This document shows, piece by piece, positions 16,893 to 25,067 of a DNA stretch of 42,086 bases (position 1 is its first letter; each line of letters begins with the position of its first letter). The translations under genes and the position numbers were made by a program. The notes under the pieces were generated by a model. It made no database searches. It was given only the letters and a program-made list of their open reading frames with translations, and was not told where the DNA came from. Source of the stretch: Candidatus Zixiibacteriota bacterium (GTDB lineage: Bacteria; Zixibacteria; MSB-5A5; JAABVY01; JAHJOQ01); NCBI GenBank assembly GCA_020053015.1, contig JAGVNY010000190.1, positions 1 through 42,086 on the forward strand. Direction: 5' to 3'.

Positions 16893-18966
16893 TCTCTTCC
16901 AATCCTATCATGGCTACTGAATAGACTTCCACTTCAGGGACAATCTCGTTGTATGAAAGCACCCACACCGAAGGCTTCACTGAAGCCACAAGCCTCCTGA
17001 GCGCCAGCCGAACGTTCGCAGGCACGAGCAGAATCGGCGTTTCGCCTATGCTCGCAAGACGCTGCGACTCCACCGTTACCTTCTGAATCAGCTTGTCTGA
17101 GATTTCCGGAGGCAGAATCAGTGCAAATCCCGTGCGTTGAGCCTGGACCGAGTCGGAAAGGAGCTTCTCCAGTTGGGGATCCAATGTCAACACGTTGAGT
17201 CTGCCCTCGGAGTTCACGAGCACGTTTGAAATCGTTCTCCGCAGTGAGAATCTGCAGAATTCGCTCAATACGTCCGGGTCCTTTGCGTTCTCGCCGTAGT
17301 CTGCAATCGTTTCGAGTATTGTTTGCATATCTCTGATCGGCGCTCGTTCTGATAGGAGATTTTGTAGAACCTTATGGAGTACACCCAACGAGGCAATCTC
17401 CGGTATGACACCCGTGACTGCTGCAGGCGAGTCCTTCTTGATTCCATCGACCAGGTTCTGCACGTCCTGACGCGTCAGGATTTCCGATGCGTGATTCTTG
17501 ATGACTTCGGCGATGTGCGTCGCTATCACTGCTGCAGGCTCCACGACCGTGTAGCCCTTCATCTCCGCCACTTCCTTGAGATTGGAGATGATCCAGATAG
17601 CCGACAGCCCGAAAGCGGGATCCTTGGTCCTGAATCCTTCTAAATCTTCCTCGAGATTTCCGGGATTTATGGCGAGCAGGTGATCTATCATCAGGTCGTA
17701 CGTTGCGACAGTTACGCCTTTGACTTTCACTTCGTACTTGTTGGGTTTCAATTGCACGTTATCCCGAATTCGAATCGGCGGAACGACTATGCCGATGTCC
17801 TGGGCGAGCTGTTTGCGGATCATAGCAACCCGTGACAGCAAGTCGCCGCCCTGCTGAACATCGACCAGCGGAATCAACCCGTATCCGATCTCCAATTCGA
17901 GAGTGTCAAGGCGCAAGTAGTCTACGGCCTGAGCCTCCGGTGTCTTTTCATCGGCAGGCCGCTGAACCTCAGTCTCGCTCTTGGCCCTCTCCTGGGCTGC
18001 TTTCTGCGCGCGATTCATGGTCATTCCGGTAATGCCCGCGAGCACGCCGAGAATTCCGAACGGTATTGTCGGGAGCCCCGGCATGAGTGCGAACAGAAAG
18101 AGAATTCCTGACGAGACGAGGATCGCCCGAGGACGATTGCTGAGCTGACGAGTCATATCAGCGCCGAGATTCGTGTCCGCAGCAGCGCGCGTCACGAGTA
18201 GTCCCGATGCTGTCGAGATGATTAGCGCGGGAATCTGAGTGACAAGACCGTCACCAACTGAGAGCAGCGTGTAGGTAGTCAGAGCTTCGCTCAGAGGCAT
18301 TCCTCTCTGCAACGCTCCGATTACGAATCCGCCGATCACGTTGATAGCAGTGATCAGAATGCCCGCGATTGCATCGCCTCGAACGAACTTCGAAGCGCCG
18401 TCCATTGCTCCGTAAAAATCAGCCTCGCGCGCAATCGTCTCACGCCGTTTACGTGCGTCCGCCTCCGAGATCAACCCGGCGTTCAGATCAGCATCAATCG
18501 CCATCTGCTTACCCGGCATCGCATCAAGAGTGAATCTCGCGGCAACTTCCGAGATTCTGCCCGCGCCCTTGGTTATTACCACGAACTGGATCACTACCAG
18601 GATCAGGAATATGATGAAACCTACTACGTAGTTGCCTTTTACCACGAAATTGCCGAACGCGTTGATAACTTCTCCCGCGTACCCTTCACCGAGAATCAGC
18701 CGTGTCGACGCCACGTTAAGCGCGAGCCTGAATAGCGTGATGATGAGCAGCAAGCCCGGAAACACTGATAGTTCAAGCGGGCGCGTGATATAAAGTGTCG
18801 TGAGGAGTATGACTATCGAAAATGAGATGTTGAAAGCAAGTAGCACGTCGAGCAACGGCGCGGGCACCGGAATGATAAGCACGAACAAGATGCCGACCAC
18901 GGCGAACGCCATGACGATGTCGGCCTGTCTCCCGAATCTACCGAGCGCTACCGGTTCGTTAGCCAT
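16882..18966 (-). CDS. flhA: Flagellar export apparatus protein FlhA
   Basis: FlhA is the large membrane component of the flagellar type III secretion gate, whose cytoplasmic domains form the nonameric ring that docks substrates and chaperones. At 694 residues it is of normal length. About eight membrane segments occupy residues 15-320. The conserved FHIPEP-type cytoplasmic loop (GRISEVAARFTLDAMPGKQM, then AIDADLNAGLI) lies between the fourth and fifth. The C-terminal domain covers about 350-694, including MKGYTVVEPAAVIATHIAEV. The start codon overlaps the flhB stop (TAATG). Confidence 0.97.
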   Translation of the reverse strand: MANEPVALGRFGRQADIVMAFAVVGILFVLIIPVPAPLLDVLLAFNISFSIVILLTTLYITRPLELSVFPGLLLIITLFRLALNVASTRLILGEGYAGEVINAFGNFVVKGNYVVGFIIFLILVVIQFVVITKGAGRISEVAARFTLDAMPGKQMAIDADLNAGLISEADARKRRETIAREADFYGAMDGASKFVRGDAIAGILITAINVIGGFVIGALQRGMPLSEALTTYTLLSVGDGLVTQIPALIISTASGLLVTRAAADTNLGADMTRQLSNRPRAILVSSGILFLFALMPGLPTIPFGILGVLAGITGMTMNRAQKAAQERAKSETEVQRPADEKTPEAQAVDYLRLDTLELEIGYGLIPLVDVQQGGDLLSRVAMIRKQLAQDIGIVVPPIRIRDNVQLKPNKYEVKVKGVTVATYDLMIDHLLAINPGNLEEDLEGFRTKDPAFGLSAIWIISNLKEVAEMKGYTVVEPAAVIATHIAEVIKNHASEILTRQDVQNLVDGIKKDSPAAVTGVIPEIASLGVLHKVLQNLLSERAPIRDMQTILETIADYGENAKDPDVLSEFCRFSLRRTISNVLVNSEGRLNVLTLDPQLEKLLSDSVQAQRTGFALILPPEISDKLIQKVTVESQRLASIGETPILLVPANVRLALRRLVASVKPSVWVLSYNEIVPEVEVYSVAMIGLEENAN

Positions 18967-20030
18967 TAGTGTTTACCCTTCAAGCGGTAGACGTACGCCA
19001 GCACTTCCGCAACGGCGCGGAACAAGCTCGACGGAATCTCTGTCCCGATTTCGCAGGCTTTGAACAGCGCCTGCGCGAGAGGTTTGTTTTCGACAATTGG
19101 AATCTCGTGTTCCGCTGCTATTTCTTTGATTCGCTCGGCCACTAATCGTTGTCCTTTTGCAATCACAGTCGGCGCTGACATCGTCTCGACATCGTAACGC
19201 AAGGCAATCGCTATGTGGGTCGGGTTGGTCACAACCACGTCAGCCTTCGGCACATCACCCATCATCCTGCTGAATGCAGCCTGGCGCTGAATCTGACGGA
19301 TTCTCGCTTTGATCGCTGGATCGCCTTCGGTGTTCTTCATTTCTTCTTTGATTTCCTGCCTGGACATGCGGAGAGATTTCTCATAGTCCCACTTCTGATA
19401 GGCGTAGTCGATAATGGACAGAACTGCGAGTATCAAACAGCACTTAATCGCTACTCTGAACATGGCAGCGCCGGAGAAACTCAGTATCTGGGGAACGCTC
19501 ATATCAGCAAGCGCCGGAACGGATTTCATCTCCGACATCACTGCGTAGTATCCGACCACTCCTATAAGCGCGAGCTTGAGAATGTCCTTTGCGAGTTCGT
19601 ATACGGTTCGGGTGGAGATGAGCTTTTGAATTCCCTTCGCGAAGTTCAATTTGTCGAGATTCGGCTCAAGGGGCTTTGCCGTGAATATCAGCCCGACTTG
19701 CGCGAGATTAACGCCAAGTCCGACGATCGCAACGACGAGCACGATTGGTCCTGTCGCCAGTGCGAAGGTCGTCATCGCGTGAGTGAAGTACGTCGTGAAA
19801 CTCGTTGCCGAAACCGCGTGCTGAGCCGCACTTTCGAAAATCCACACCGAGAACTCACCGAGACGGTTGATTGTCGATGGCATAACGAAATACATGGCCG
19901 TTACGCCGCAAAACAGAATCAGCATCGAGGACAACTCCTGGGAGCGGGCCACTTTGCCTTCGCGCCTGGCCTCTTCCCGCCGTCGCGGTGTTGCTTGTTC
20001 GGTTCTCTCTTGCGCCGGCTGTTCAGCCAC
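18966..20030 (-). CDS. flhB: Flagellar export switch protein FlhB
   Basis: FlhB switches export specificity from rod/hook to filament proteins by cleaving itself. The protein has 354 residues with an N-terminal basic stretch (EQATPRRREEARREG), four membrane segments and a cytoplasmic domain carrying the self-cleavage motif NPTH at residues 269-272. The switch appears intact. It starts with GTG at 20030, with GAGG six bases upstream, directly after the fliR stop. The C-terminus is about 80 residues past the cleavage site, normal for the family. Confidence 0.97.
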   Translation of the reverse strand: MAEQPAQERTEQATPRRREEARREGKVARSQELSSMLILFCGVTAMYFVMPSTINRLGEFSVWIFESAAQHAVSATSFTTYFTHAMTTFALATGPIVLVVAIVGLGVNLAQVGLIFTAKPLEPNLDKLNFAKGIQKLISTRTVYELAKDILKLALIGVVGYYAVMSEMKSVPALADMSVPQILSFSGAAMFRVAIKCCLILAVLSIIDYAYQKWDYEKSLRMSRQEIKEEMKNTEGDPAIKARIRQIQRQAAFSRMMGDVPKADVVVTNPTHIAIALRYDVETMSAPTVIAKGQRLVAERIKEIAAEHEIPIVENKPLAQALFKACEIGTEIPSSLFRAVAEVLAYVYRLKGKH

Positions 20031-20033
20031 AGG

Positions 20034-20819
20034 TTACCTCGCAATTGCCACGATCAAGCTGCTCAGGGAATCCTGCAGCTTTGCGATCGCGTTCTGGAAG
20101 ACATATGAGAAATGCGGGAGCGTCATTCCCATGACGAGCAATCCCAGCACTATTTTCAGCGGAATGCCGACAATGAAAATGTTCATCTGCGGAACCGTTC
20201 TCGATAGAATGCCGAGGGCGCAGTCGGTCAGAAGCAACGCCAGCATTACAGGAGCAGCGATCTTGACTGCTATCACGAAAACACCCGAAGACAGCCGAAT
20301 CATCTCGTCCGCGCTCTGAAACTGGAGCTGCACCGTTGTCATGGGAACCAGCCTGAAACTGTCCACGAATCCCGAAAGCACTGCATGATGCCCGTTCATC
20401 ATCAGGAACAGCAGTGTGGCAAGGAGGAACTGGAATTCCCCAATCAGTGAGACACTCTCCGAGGTCGTCGGATCGATTACGTTCACAATCGCAAACCCGA
20501 CCTGAAATCCGATTATTCCCCCTGCGAATTGGACTCCCATGAACACGAGATGAAACATGAACCCGATGAGCGCCCCGAGAAGGAACTCCGATCCTCCTAC
20601 CGCGAGCAAGCCGGTGAGGCTCGACGGCGAGGCATACCCTGCAGGCTTGACGAACGGAAACACCAGAATCGCCAGCACAACGGAGAATGCAAACTTCACT
20701 TGGAGAGGAAGAGCGTTGTGGCTCAGCACCGGCGCCGTCGCAATCAGCCCAGCTGATCGAAAAAGACTCAGCAGAAACAGCTCGATCTGAATCTGCGATA
20801 TATCCAGAACCGAGATCAT
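20034..20819 (-). CDS. fliR: Flagellar export gate protein FliR
   Basis: FliR is one of the three proteins (with FliP and FliQ) forming the core export gate. The 261-residue protein is almost wholly hydrophobic with about six membrane segments. Family stretches include FRSAGLIATAPVLS near the start and GFQVGFAIVNVIDPTTSES in the middle. A larger overlapping frame on the same strand (292 codons) is only a shadow with no hydrophobic pattern. ATG 20819 has GGAG four bases upstream. It is preceded by the longest gap inside the flagellar operon, 244 bp, which holds a -24/-12 promoter-like element. Confidence 0.95.
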   Translation of the reverse strand: MISVLDISQIQIELFLLSLFRSAGLIATAPVLSHNALPLQVKFAFSVVLAILVFPFVKPAGYASPSSLTGLLAVGGSEFLLGALIGFMFHLVFMGVQFAGGIIGFQVGFAIVNVIDPTTSESVSLIGEFQFLLATLLFLMMNGHHAVLSGFVDSFRLVPMTTVQLQFQSADEMIRLSSGVFVIAVKIAAPVMLALLLTDCALGILSRTVPQMNIFIVGIPLKIVLGLLVMGMTLPHFSYVFQNAIAKLQDSLSSLIVAIAR

Positions 20820-20874
20820 GCTCTCCGCTTTCGCTTTCCTTGGTCACTGTTTCCTCCCATGCATGAATCACCTT

Positions 20875-20890
20875 CGCAAAGCATGTGCCC
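20875..20890 (-). promoter_or_regulatory. Sigma54-type -24/-12 element upstream of fliR
   Basis: Minus strand GGGCACATGCTTTGCG: GG, ten bases, GC, with the TTTGC form of the -12 box and GGCAC of the -24 box. It sits in the 244-bp gap between fliQ and fliR, 55 bp from the fliR ATG, and would start a transcript about 45 nt before the gene. The rest of the gap (20891-21063) shows no gene and no clear hairpin. The spacing to the start codon is nearly the same as for the element before motE. Confidence 0.55.
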
Positions 20891-21063
20891 GCACCCCACA
20901 CCTATGCTAACAAGCGATAATGCAGCGACTTACACTCTTCGAGTCGGGGCATTCCACGCTGATTCAATCGGAATCGCGGAAGAATTTTCCGAGGGCAGGA
21001 AATCTTTTCGAACAGATTGGGAGACAGCGGACTAACTACGGGACGCGACAAGCATCCCCGGGG

Positions 21064-21333
21064 TTATCCTATCAAGGTCGGAATCGATTCAAAGAGCCGA
21101 GTCGTGAAGTCGGTGATGATAGATATCATCCACGGAAGGAAGAGGATCAGCGCAAACGCTACCGCAACGATCTTTGGAATGAAGGTCAAGGTCATCTCAT
21201 GGACTTGGGTCACTGCTTGAAAGATCGAGATCGCCAGACCTACCACGAGCCCGAAGACAAGCATTGGACCTGAGACCAGTAGCACAAGCGTTATCGCCTC
21301 GCGACCGAGACCGAGCACGTACTCAGTTGTCAT
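21064..21333 (-). CDS. fliQ: Flagellar export gate protein FliQ
   Basis: An 89-residue protein, the standard size of FliQ, with two membrane hairpin segments (EAITLVLLVSGPMLVFGLVV and IPKIVAVAFALILFLPWMI) and the conserved loop ISIFQAVTQVHEMTLTFIPK. The open frame extends to 21390, overlapping fliP, but the family start MTTEYVLGLGREAI begins at ATG 21333. Several copies of FliQ surround the FliP/FliR gate in the membrane. Confidence 0.96.
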   Translation of the reverse strand: MTTEYVLGLGREAITLVLLVSGPMLVFGLVVGLAISIFQAVTQVHEMTLTFIPKIVAVAFALILFLPWMISIITDFTTRLFESIPTLIG

Positions 21334-21344
21334 ACGCCATGCCC

Positions 21345-22112
21345 TTACACATAGAAACTCGAGACGAGTGATTTGACCAACAGATACCATCCATCGACAA
21401 GCACAAACAGGAGAATCTTAAATGGGAGAGCCACCATAACCGGAGGCAGCATCATCATACCCATTGACATGAGCACTGAAGCCACAACCATGTCTATGAT
21501 TAGAAATGGTATGAACACGATGAACGAAATCTGAAAGGCGATCCTCAATTCGGAAATTATGAACGCCGGTATGAGAACGTGAATGGGGAGATCGTCAGGA
21601 CCTTTTGGACGTTCCGAACCTGCGAACTTGACAAACAGAGCTATGTCTTTTTCCTGAGTCTGCTTAAGCATAAACTCCCGCAGCGGTTTAACCGCTCTCT
21701 CGTAAGTCTCAGACTGCGATATTTTCCCGTCGAGATACGGTTTGATAGCATCCCGGTGGATTACGTTGGCTACAGGCGCCATGATGAAGATCGTAAGGAT
21801 CAATGCAAGCCCGACTATTAACTGCGAGGGTGGCATCTGCTGAGTCCCCATCGCCTGCCTGACGAACGAAAGCACGACCACAATCCTCGTGAACGATGTG
21901 AGCATCATCACGATCGAAGGCGCGAGCGTTAGAATCGTCATTAGCAGCACGATCTGGAGCGTAACGGAAAGGTCCTTCGGGTTGTTTGATTGTCCGACTT
22001 CGACTGAGATCTTGGGCAGACCCTGTGCCATGACGGACGAAGATGTCAGGCAGAGAAGCAGGACGGTTAGCCCCGACACAACGAGGGCGGTGTGAAAACT
22101 CTTCTGAATCAT
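21345..22112 (-). CDS. fliP: Flagellar export gate protein FliP
   Basis: A 255-residue gate protein that oligomerises as the pentameric core of the export channel. It has a cleavable signal peptide (to about residue 29, ending SSSVMAQ), a short periplasmic segment, two membrane segments (LTLAPSIVMMLTSFTRIVVV), a periplasmic domain and two C-terminal membrane segments. The conserved FRIVVVLSFVRQA-like and GMMMLPP regions are present. It lies between fliO and fliQ with gaps of 11 bp each. Confidence 0.97.
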   Translation of the reverse strand: MIQKSFHTALVVSGLTVLLLCLTSSSVMAQGLPKISVEVGQSNNPKDLSVTLQIVLLMTILTLAPSIVMMLTSFTRIVVVLSFVRQAMGTQQMPPSQLIVGLALILTIFIMAPVANVIHRDAIKPYLDGKISQSETYERAVKPLREFMLKQTQEKDIALFVKFAGSERPKGPDDLPIHVLIPAFIISELRIAFQISFIVFIPFLIIDMVVASVLMSMGMMMLPPVMVALPFKILLFVLVDGWYLLVKSLVSSFYV

Positions 22113-22123
22113 AATCCGACCGC

Positions 22124-22597
22124 CTACATCTTTGACGCAATTGATGACAGGTGCGCCTTTGCCTGCTGGAAGTAGTTCTTGAATGAGGCTCCGGAGCCCT
22201 TCTTCGCGTCGGGAGCATGCGCAGGAAACTCCTGATCACTGACGTCGGCCACGAGGTTGATGCCGTTTTCGGAGACACCCACCAGCAGCATCTTCTTCCC
22301 TACTCGCATCAAACAAACGAACTTCTTCGGTGAGAAGTAGCTTCGCTCCAGTAGTTCAAGCGATCCCCTTGAGCCGAACACGCCCGATCTCTGGAGGCTC
22401 AGCTTTCGGAGGAGAATCATGGAGACATAAATCAGTCCAATGATCACCACAACCGCGAGCGCCAGTTTAAGCATCGCCGGCCAGAGCCCGTCTGATACTG
22501 ACGGCACACCGACCGCCTTTGTGGAATCTTGCGCCAGCAGGGGCCCTGCAACAGGTATGGCAGCAATCACCGCTCCGATCGAAAGGACTTGCCTCAT
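22124..22597 (-). CDS. fliO: Flagellar biosynthetic protein FliO
   Basis: A 157-residue protein with an N-terminal signal-like segment (to about residue 22), one membrane span (LKLALAVVVIIGLIYVSMIL) and a cytoplasmic domain with the FliO pattern LELLERSYFSPKKFVCLMRV, KKMLLVGVSENGINLV. FliO is a chaperone-like helper for assembly of the FliP ring. It begins directly after the fliN stop with no gap and is followed by fliP, the usual order. Confidence 0.92.
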   Translation of the reverse strand: MRQVLSIGAVIAAIPVAGPLLAQDSTKAVGVPSVSDGLWPAMLKLALAVVVIIGLIYVSMILLRKLSLQRSGVFGSRGSLELLERSYFSPKKFVCLMRVGKKMLLVGVSENGINLVADVSDQEFPAHAPDAKKGSGASFKNYFQQAKAHLSSIASKM

Positions 22598-23251
22598 CTA
22601 TTCCGCCAGACTCTTGAGCCGTTCTTCCGGAGAGATGAGCGTTGTCACCCGGAGACCGAAGTTCTCGTCAATAACCACGACTTCGCCTTTGGCCACGATC
22701 TTGTTGTTGACCAGAAGATCCACCGGCTCACCCGCCAACTTGTTGAGCTCGACGACCGACCCCGGACCGAGATTCAGAATCTCCTGAATAGTCATCGAGG
22801 TCCTTCCAAGTTCGATCGAAATGGGGAGGTTCACGTCAAGCAGGAGATCCAGATTCTGCGGTTCACTGGACTTATGGCTCGATGTCAACTGCTGGAAGTC
22901 CGCGTGGCGCGCCTCAGGCATGTCACCGAATGCCGAAGAGCCGAACAGGTCCGGCCGATCGGGAGTCGCACTTTCGCTTCCAGGACTTTCCATCTTCGCG
23001 AGTTCCTGAAGCATCAGCTTCTCCGCGTCATCTTCCGCCATGTCCGATGCATTAGTTCGTAGACTGGATTCCTTACGTGCTGATTCCTCATCCGCCATCG
23101 CGTTCACTCCCTCGGGTTGTACGTCGCCAATGCTGTCGGCCGCATCCATGCTCTGCTCGTCTGATTGCTCTGAATCCTGGCGCTCTGCGACACCGCCTCC
23201 TCCCGCCACATTGTCGAGGCTTTCATCAGGCGGCAATGCTTCTTCAGCCAT
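22598..23251 (-). CDS. fliN: Flagellar motor switch protein FliN, with long acidic N-terminal extension
   Basis: FliN forms the lower C ring together with FliM and carries CheY-responsive switching and export docking. The C-terminal ~85 residues (about 133-217) are a full FliN/SpoA domain (LLLDVNLPISIELGRTSMTI, NLGPGSVVELNKLAGEPVDL, FGLRVT). The preceding ~130 residues are acidic and low-complexity, rich in Glu, Asp, Ser and Ala, and contain no CheC-type domain such as that of FliY. The usual FliN is about 100-140 residues, so the extension is unusual. It lies 9 bp after fliM. Confidence 0.93.
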   Translation of the reverse strand: MAEEALPPDESLDNVAGGGGVAERQDSEQSDEQSMDAADSIGDVQPEGVNAMADEESARKESSLRTNASDMAEDDAEKLMLQELAKMESPGSESATPDRPDLFGSSAFGDMPEARHADFQQLTSSHKSSEPQNLDLLLDVNLPISIELGRTSMTIQEILNLGPGSVVELNKLAGEPVDLLVNNKIVAKGEVVVIDENFGLRVTTLISPEERLKSLAE

Positions 23252-23260
23252 ATCAGACTC

Positions 23261-24241
23261 CTATTCCGTATAAATCCCGGCTATCTCGCATGCCCGGAAC
23301 TTGGTGTGAAGTCCCGGTTTAGCGATAAACTTGCCGCGTCCATTCACCTTCACCTCTATCGGGTCATTAACTTTGCGATCGATCACGATTATGTCGCCAA
23401 TCTGAAGCCGCATAAAATCTCGCAGAGTAAGAATAGTCTCGCCGAGATTCGCGGTGATCTTCATCTCCACTTTCCTGATGCTATCCTGGATTCGCTTTGC
23501 ATCGTCGTCCCTCTTGCCTTTCTTTGTGGCGTCAGTCCATTGCTGAAGTGACAGCTTGTCCACCAAAGGTTCCAGGGTGACGTACGGATAGCATATCGTG
23601 AGCAGCCCTGACGAGCCCAACATTTTCAATTGAAACGAGATAACTATGACCGTTTCCCCGGGAGGAATTATCTGCACGAACTGAGGGTTGGTCTCAAAAC
23701 CCACCTGCTTAAATTCCAGGGTCTCGATATGCGACCAAGCCAAGCCAAGCTCCTCAAAGACTTTATTAGCGATCTTTGTCATCACGCTCTTCTCGATACC
23801 GGTCAATTCACGGTCTGTCTCCAGTATCTTTCCGACTCCGCCGAACATTCGGTCAATGAATAGAAAGCAGAGAGTCGGATTGAAGTCGATGATGCTCGCT
23901 CCGTTGAGTGGATCAATATCCACCGTGTACGTACAGCTTGGATTCGCCAGCGACATCAGGAATTCGGAGTAGGTTATTTGGTCGACGGAGACAAGATGAA
24001 TATCAACCATCGCCCTCGTGATCGTTGAAAGAGATGAACCGAGATGTCCCGCAAAATTGTCGTGGATATTCTCGATGTTGCGGATCTGGTCCTTGGAGAC
24101 TCTGTTTGGATGCTTGAAGTCATACGCGACAACAGACCGAAATGATTCGTCCTGTTCCGCGAATTGCTCGTCGACGTCCTCGCCTGAGGACACCGTGTTA
24201 AGCAGTGCATCAATTTCATCCTGCGAGAGAATCTTGGCCAT
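23261..24241 (-). CDS. fliM: Flagellar motor switch protein FliM
   Basis: FliM, 326 residues, is the C-ring protein that binds phosphorylated CheY. The N-terminal CheY-binding peptide LSQDEIDALL (residues 5-14) is present and well conserved. The middle domain (about 40-230) and C-terminal SpoA domain (about 250-320, LRDFMRLQIGDIIVIDRKVN) are complete. The intact CheY-binding peptide implies that the motor is switched by a CheY, which could be one of the two stand-alone receivers in the window or a protein elsewhere. Confidence 0.97.
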   Translation of the reverse strand: MAKILSQDEIDALLNTVSSGEDVDEQFAEQDESFRSVVAYDFKHPNRVSKDQIRNIENIHDNFAGHLGSSLSTITRAMVDIHLVSVDQITYSEFLMSLANPSCTYTVDIDPLNGASIIDFNPTLCFLFIDRMFGGVGKILETDRELTGIEKSVMTKIANKVFEELGLAWSHIETLEFKQVGFETNPQFVQIIPPGETVIVISFQLKMLGSSGLLTICYPYVTLEPLVDKLSLQQWTDATKKGKRDDDAKRIQDSIRKVEMKITANLGETILTLRDFMRLQIGDIIVIDRKVNDPIEVKVNGRGKFIAKPGLHTKFRACEIAGIYTE

Positions 24242-24255
24242 CTGCGCTGATACCT

Positions 24256-24840
24256 CTACTGTAGCACGAAATCCTTAAAGTACACGGCCTTCGCCGCTAC
24301 CGGTTCCGTCAGCTTGTTCACTCTGCTCAGTATCTGACGCCTCAGTGGTTCTCGGAGCCTTGCGTCCGCCAGTTCGTCAACCGTCCTGGCCGAGAGAATC
24401 GTGATGAGCGCATCGCGGATTTTCACTTCCTTGGATTCAAACGCTCTCACATCCTCATGACTGCCCATCTCGAATGCGACCGAACAGGACAAAAAACGCG
24501 ATCCCACGGTACTGGCTGGGTTGACAATCACCTGCTCAATTTCGTACAGAAAGTCGCCGCCGCCTTCGCCTTCACCGTGACCGCCTTCTTCAGCCTTCTC
24601 TTCGGTCTTGGCCGCCTGCTCTTCAGCTTGAGCTGGAGCCGGATCCTGATGCGCGAGCATCGGTTTGAGTACTTTTGTCGTGACAATGAAGGCGAGAAGC
24701 ACTGCAACCAGCCCGACAGCAGCTATTACAGCAGCCTTAGTGACTATTCCGGTCAGATTCGCACCAGCCCCCGAGAGATGCACAGAGCGCTTCTTCTCCT
24801 CGACCGCCGGCTTTTCAGCTTCTTTGACAGCATCTGCCAT
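24256..24840 (-). CDS. fliL: Flagellar basal body-associated protein FliL
   Basis: A 194-residue protein with a short cytoplasmic N-terminus, one membrane span (about 32-55, AAVIAAVGLVAVLLAFIVTT), an acidic/glycine linker (KTEEKAEEGGHGEGEGGG) and a periplasmic FliL domain (LYEIEQVIVNPASTVGSRFL through the C-terminal KDFVLQ). FliL surrounds the stator units and raises torque. It directly follows flbD; in many genomes motA and motB lie between the two, and they are absent here. Confidence 0.93.
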   Translation of the reverse strand: MADAVKEAEKPAVEEKKRSVHLSGAGANLTGIVTKAAVIAAVGLVAVLLAFIVTTKVLKPMLAHQDPAPAQAEEQAAKTEEKAEEGGHGEGEGGGDFLYEIEQVIVNPASTVGSRFLSCSVAFEMGSHEDVRAFESKEVKIRDALITILSARTVDELADARLREPLRRQILSRVNKLTEPVAAKAVYFKDFVLQ

Positions 24841-24849
24841 CTGTCGTTC

Positions 24850-25065
24850 CTACCTTTCCCCCCTCGCCGCGTTTTCCGGCGCGAGTCCTGTCGCGAGACG
24901 CCTAAATCTCGCGACTTTGTCGATCACTTCGTCGATCGACTCCTTCACCATAATCTTCTTGCCGGTCGTTAGGCTTATGATAGTGTCTGGAATCGCTTCT
25001 ACGAACTCGATGAGATCTGCGTTAATCACGAGTTGAGCGTCGTTAAGCCTTGTGACCTTGATCAT
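24850..25065 (-). CDS. flbD: FlbD family flagellar protein
   Basis: A 71-residue protein of the small FlbD family found in flagellar operons (pattern MIKVTRLNDAQLVINADLIE, then EAIPDTIISLTTGKKIMVKE). Its role is unsettled; it should not be confused with the Caulobacter transcription activator of the same name. ATG 25065 has AGAGG six bases upstream and lies 2 bp after the flgE stop. Confidence 0.92.
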   Translation of the reverse strand: MIKVTRLNDAQLVINADLIEFVEAIPDTIISLTTGKKIMVKESIDEVIDKVARFRRLATGLAPENAARGER

Positions 25066-25067
25066 AA

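Noticed and set aside
19215-20108. 297-codon plus-strand frame over flhB
   Set aside because: It is antiparallel to flhB, whose NPTH motif and membrane pattern are intact; the frame is rich in Arg/His/Glu typical of shadow translation.
20023-20901. 292-codon frame on the minus strand over fliR
   Set aside because: It overlaps fliR in another frame, has no membrane pattern or family motif, and would run through the promoter-like element; fliR is a clear family member.
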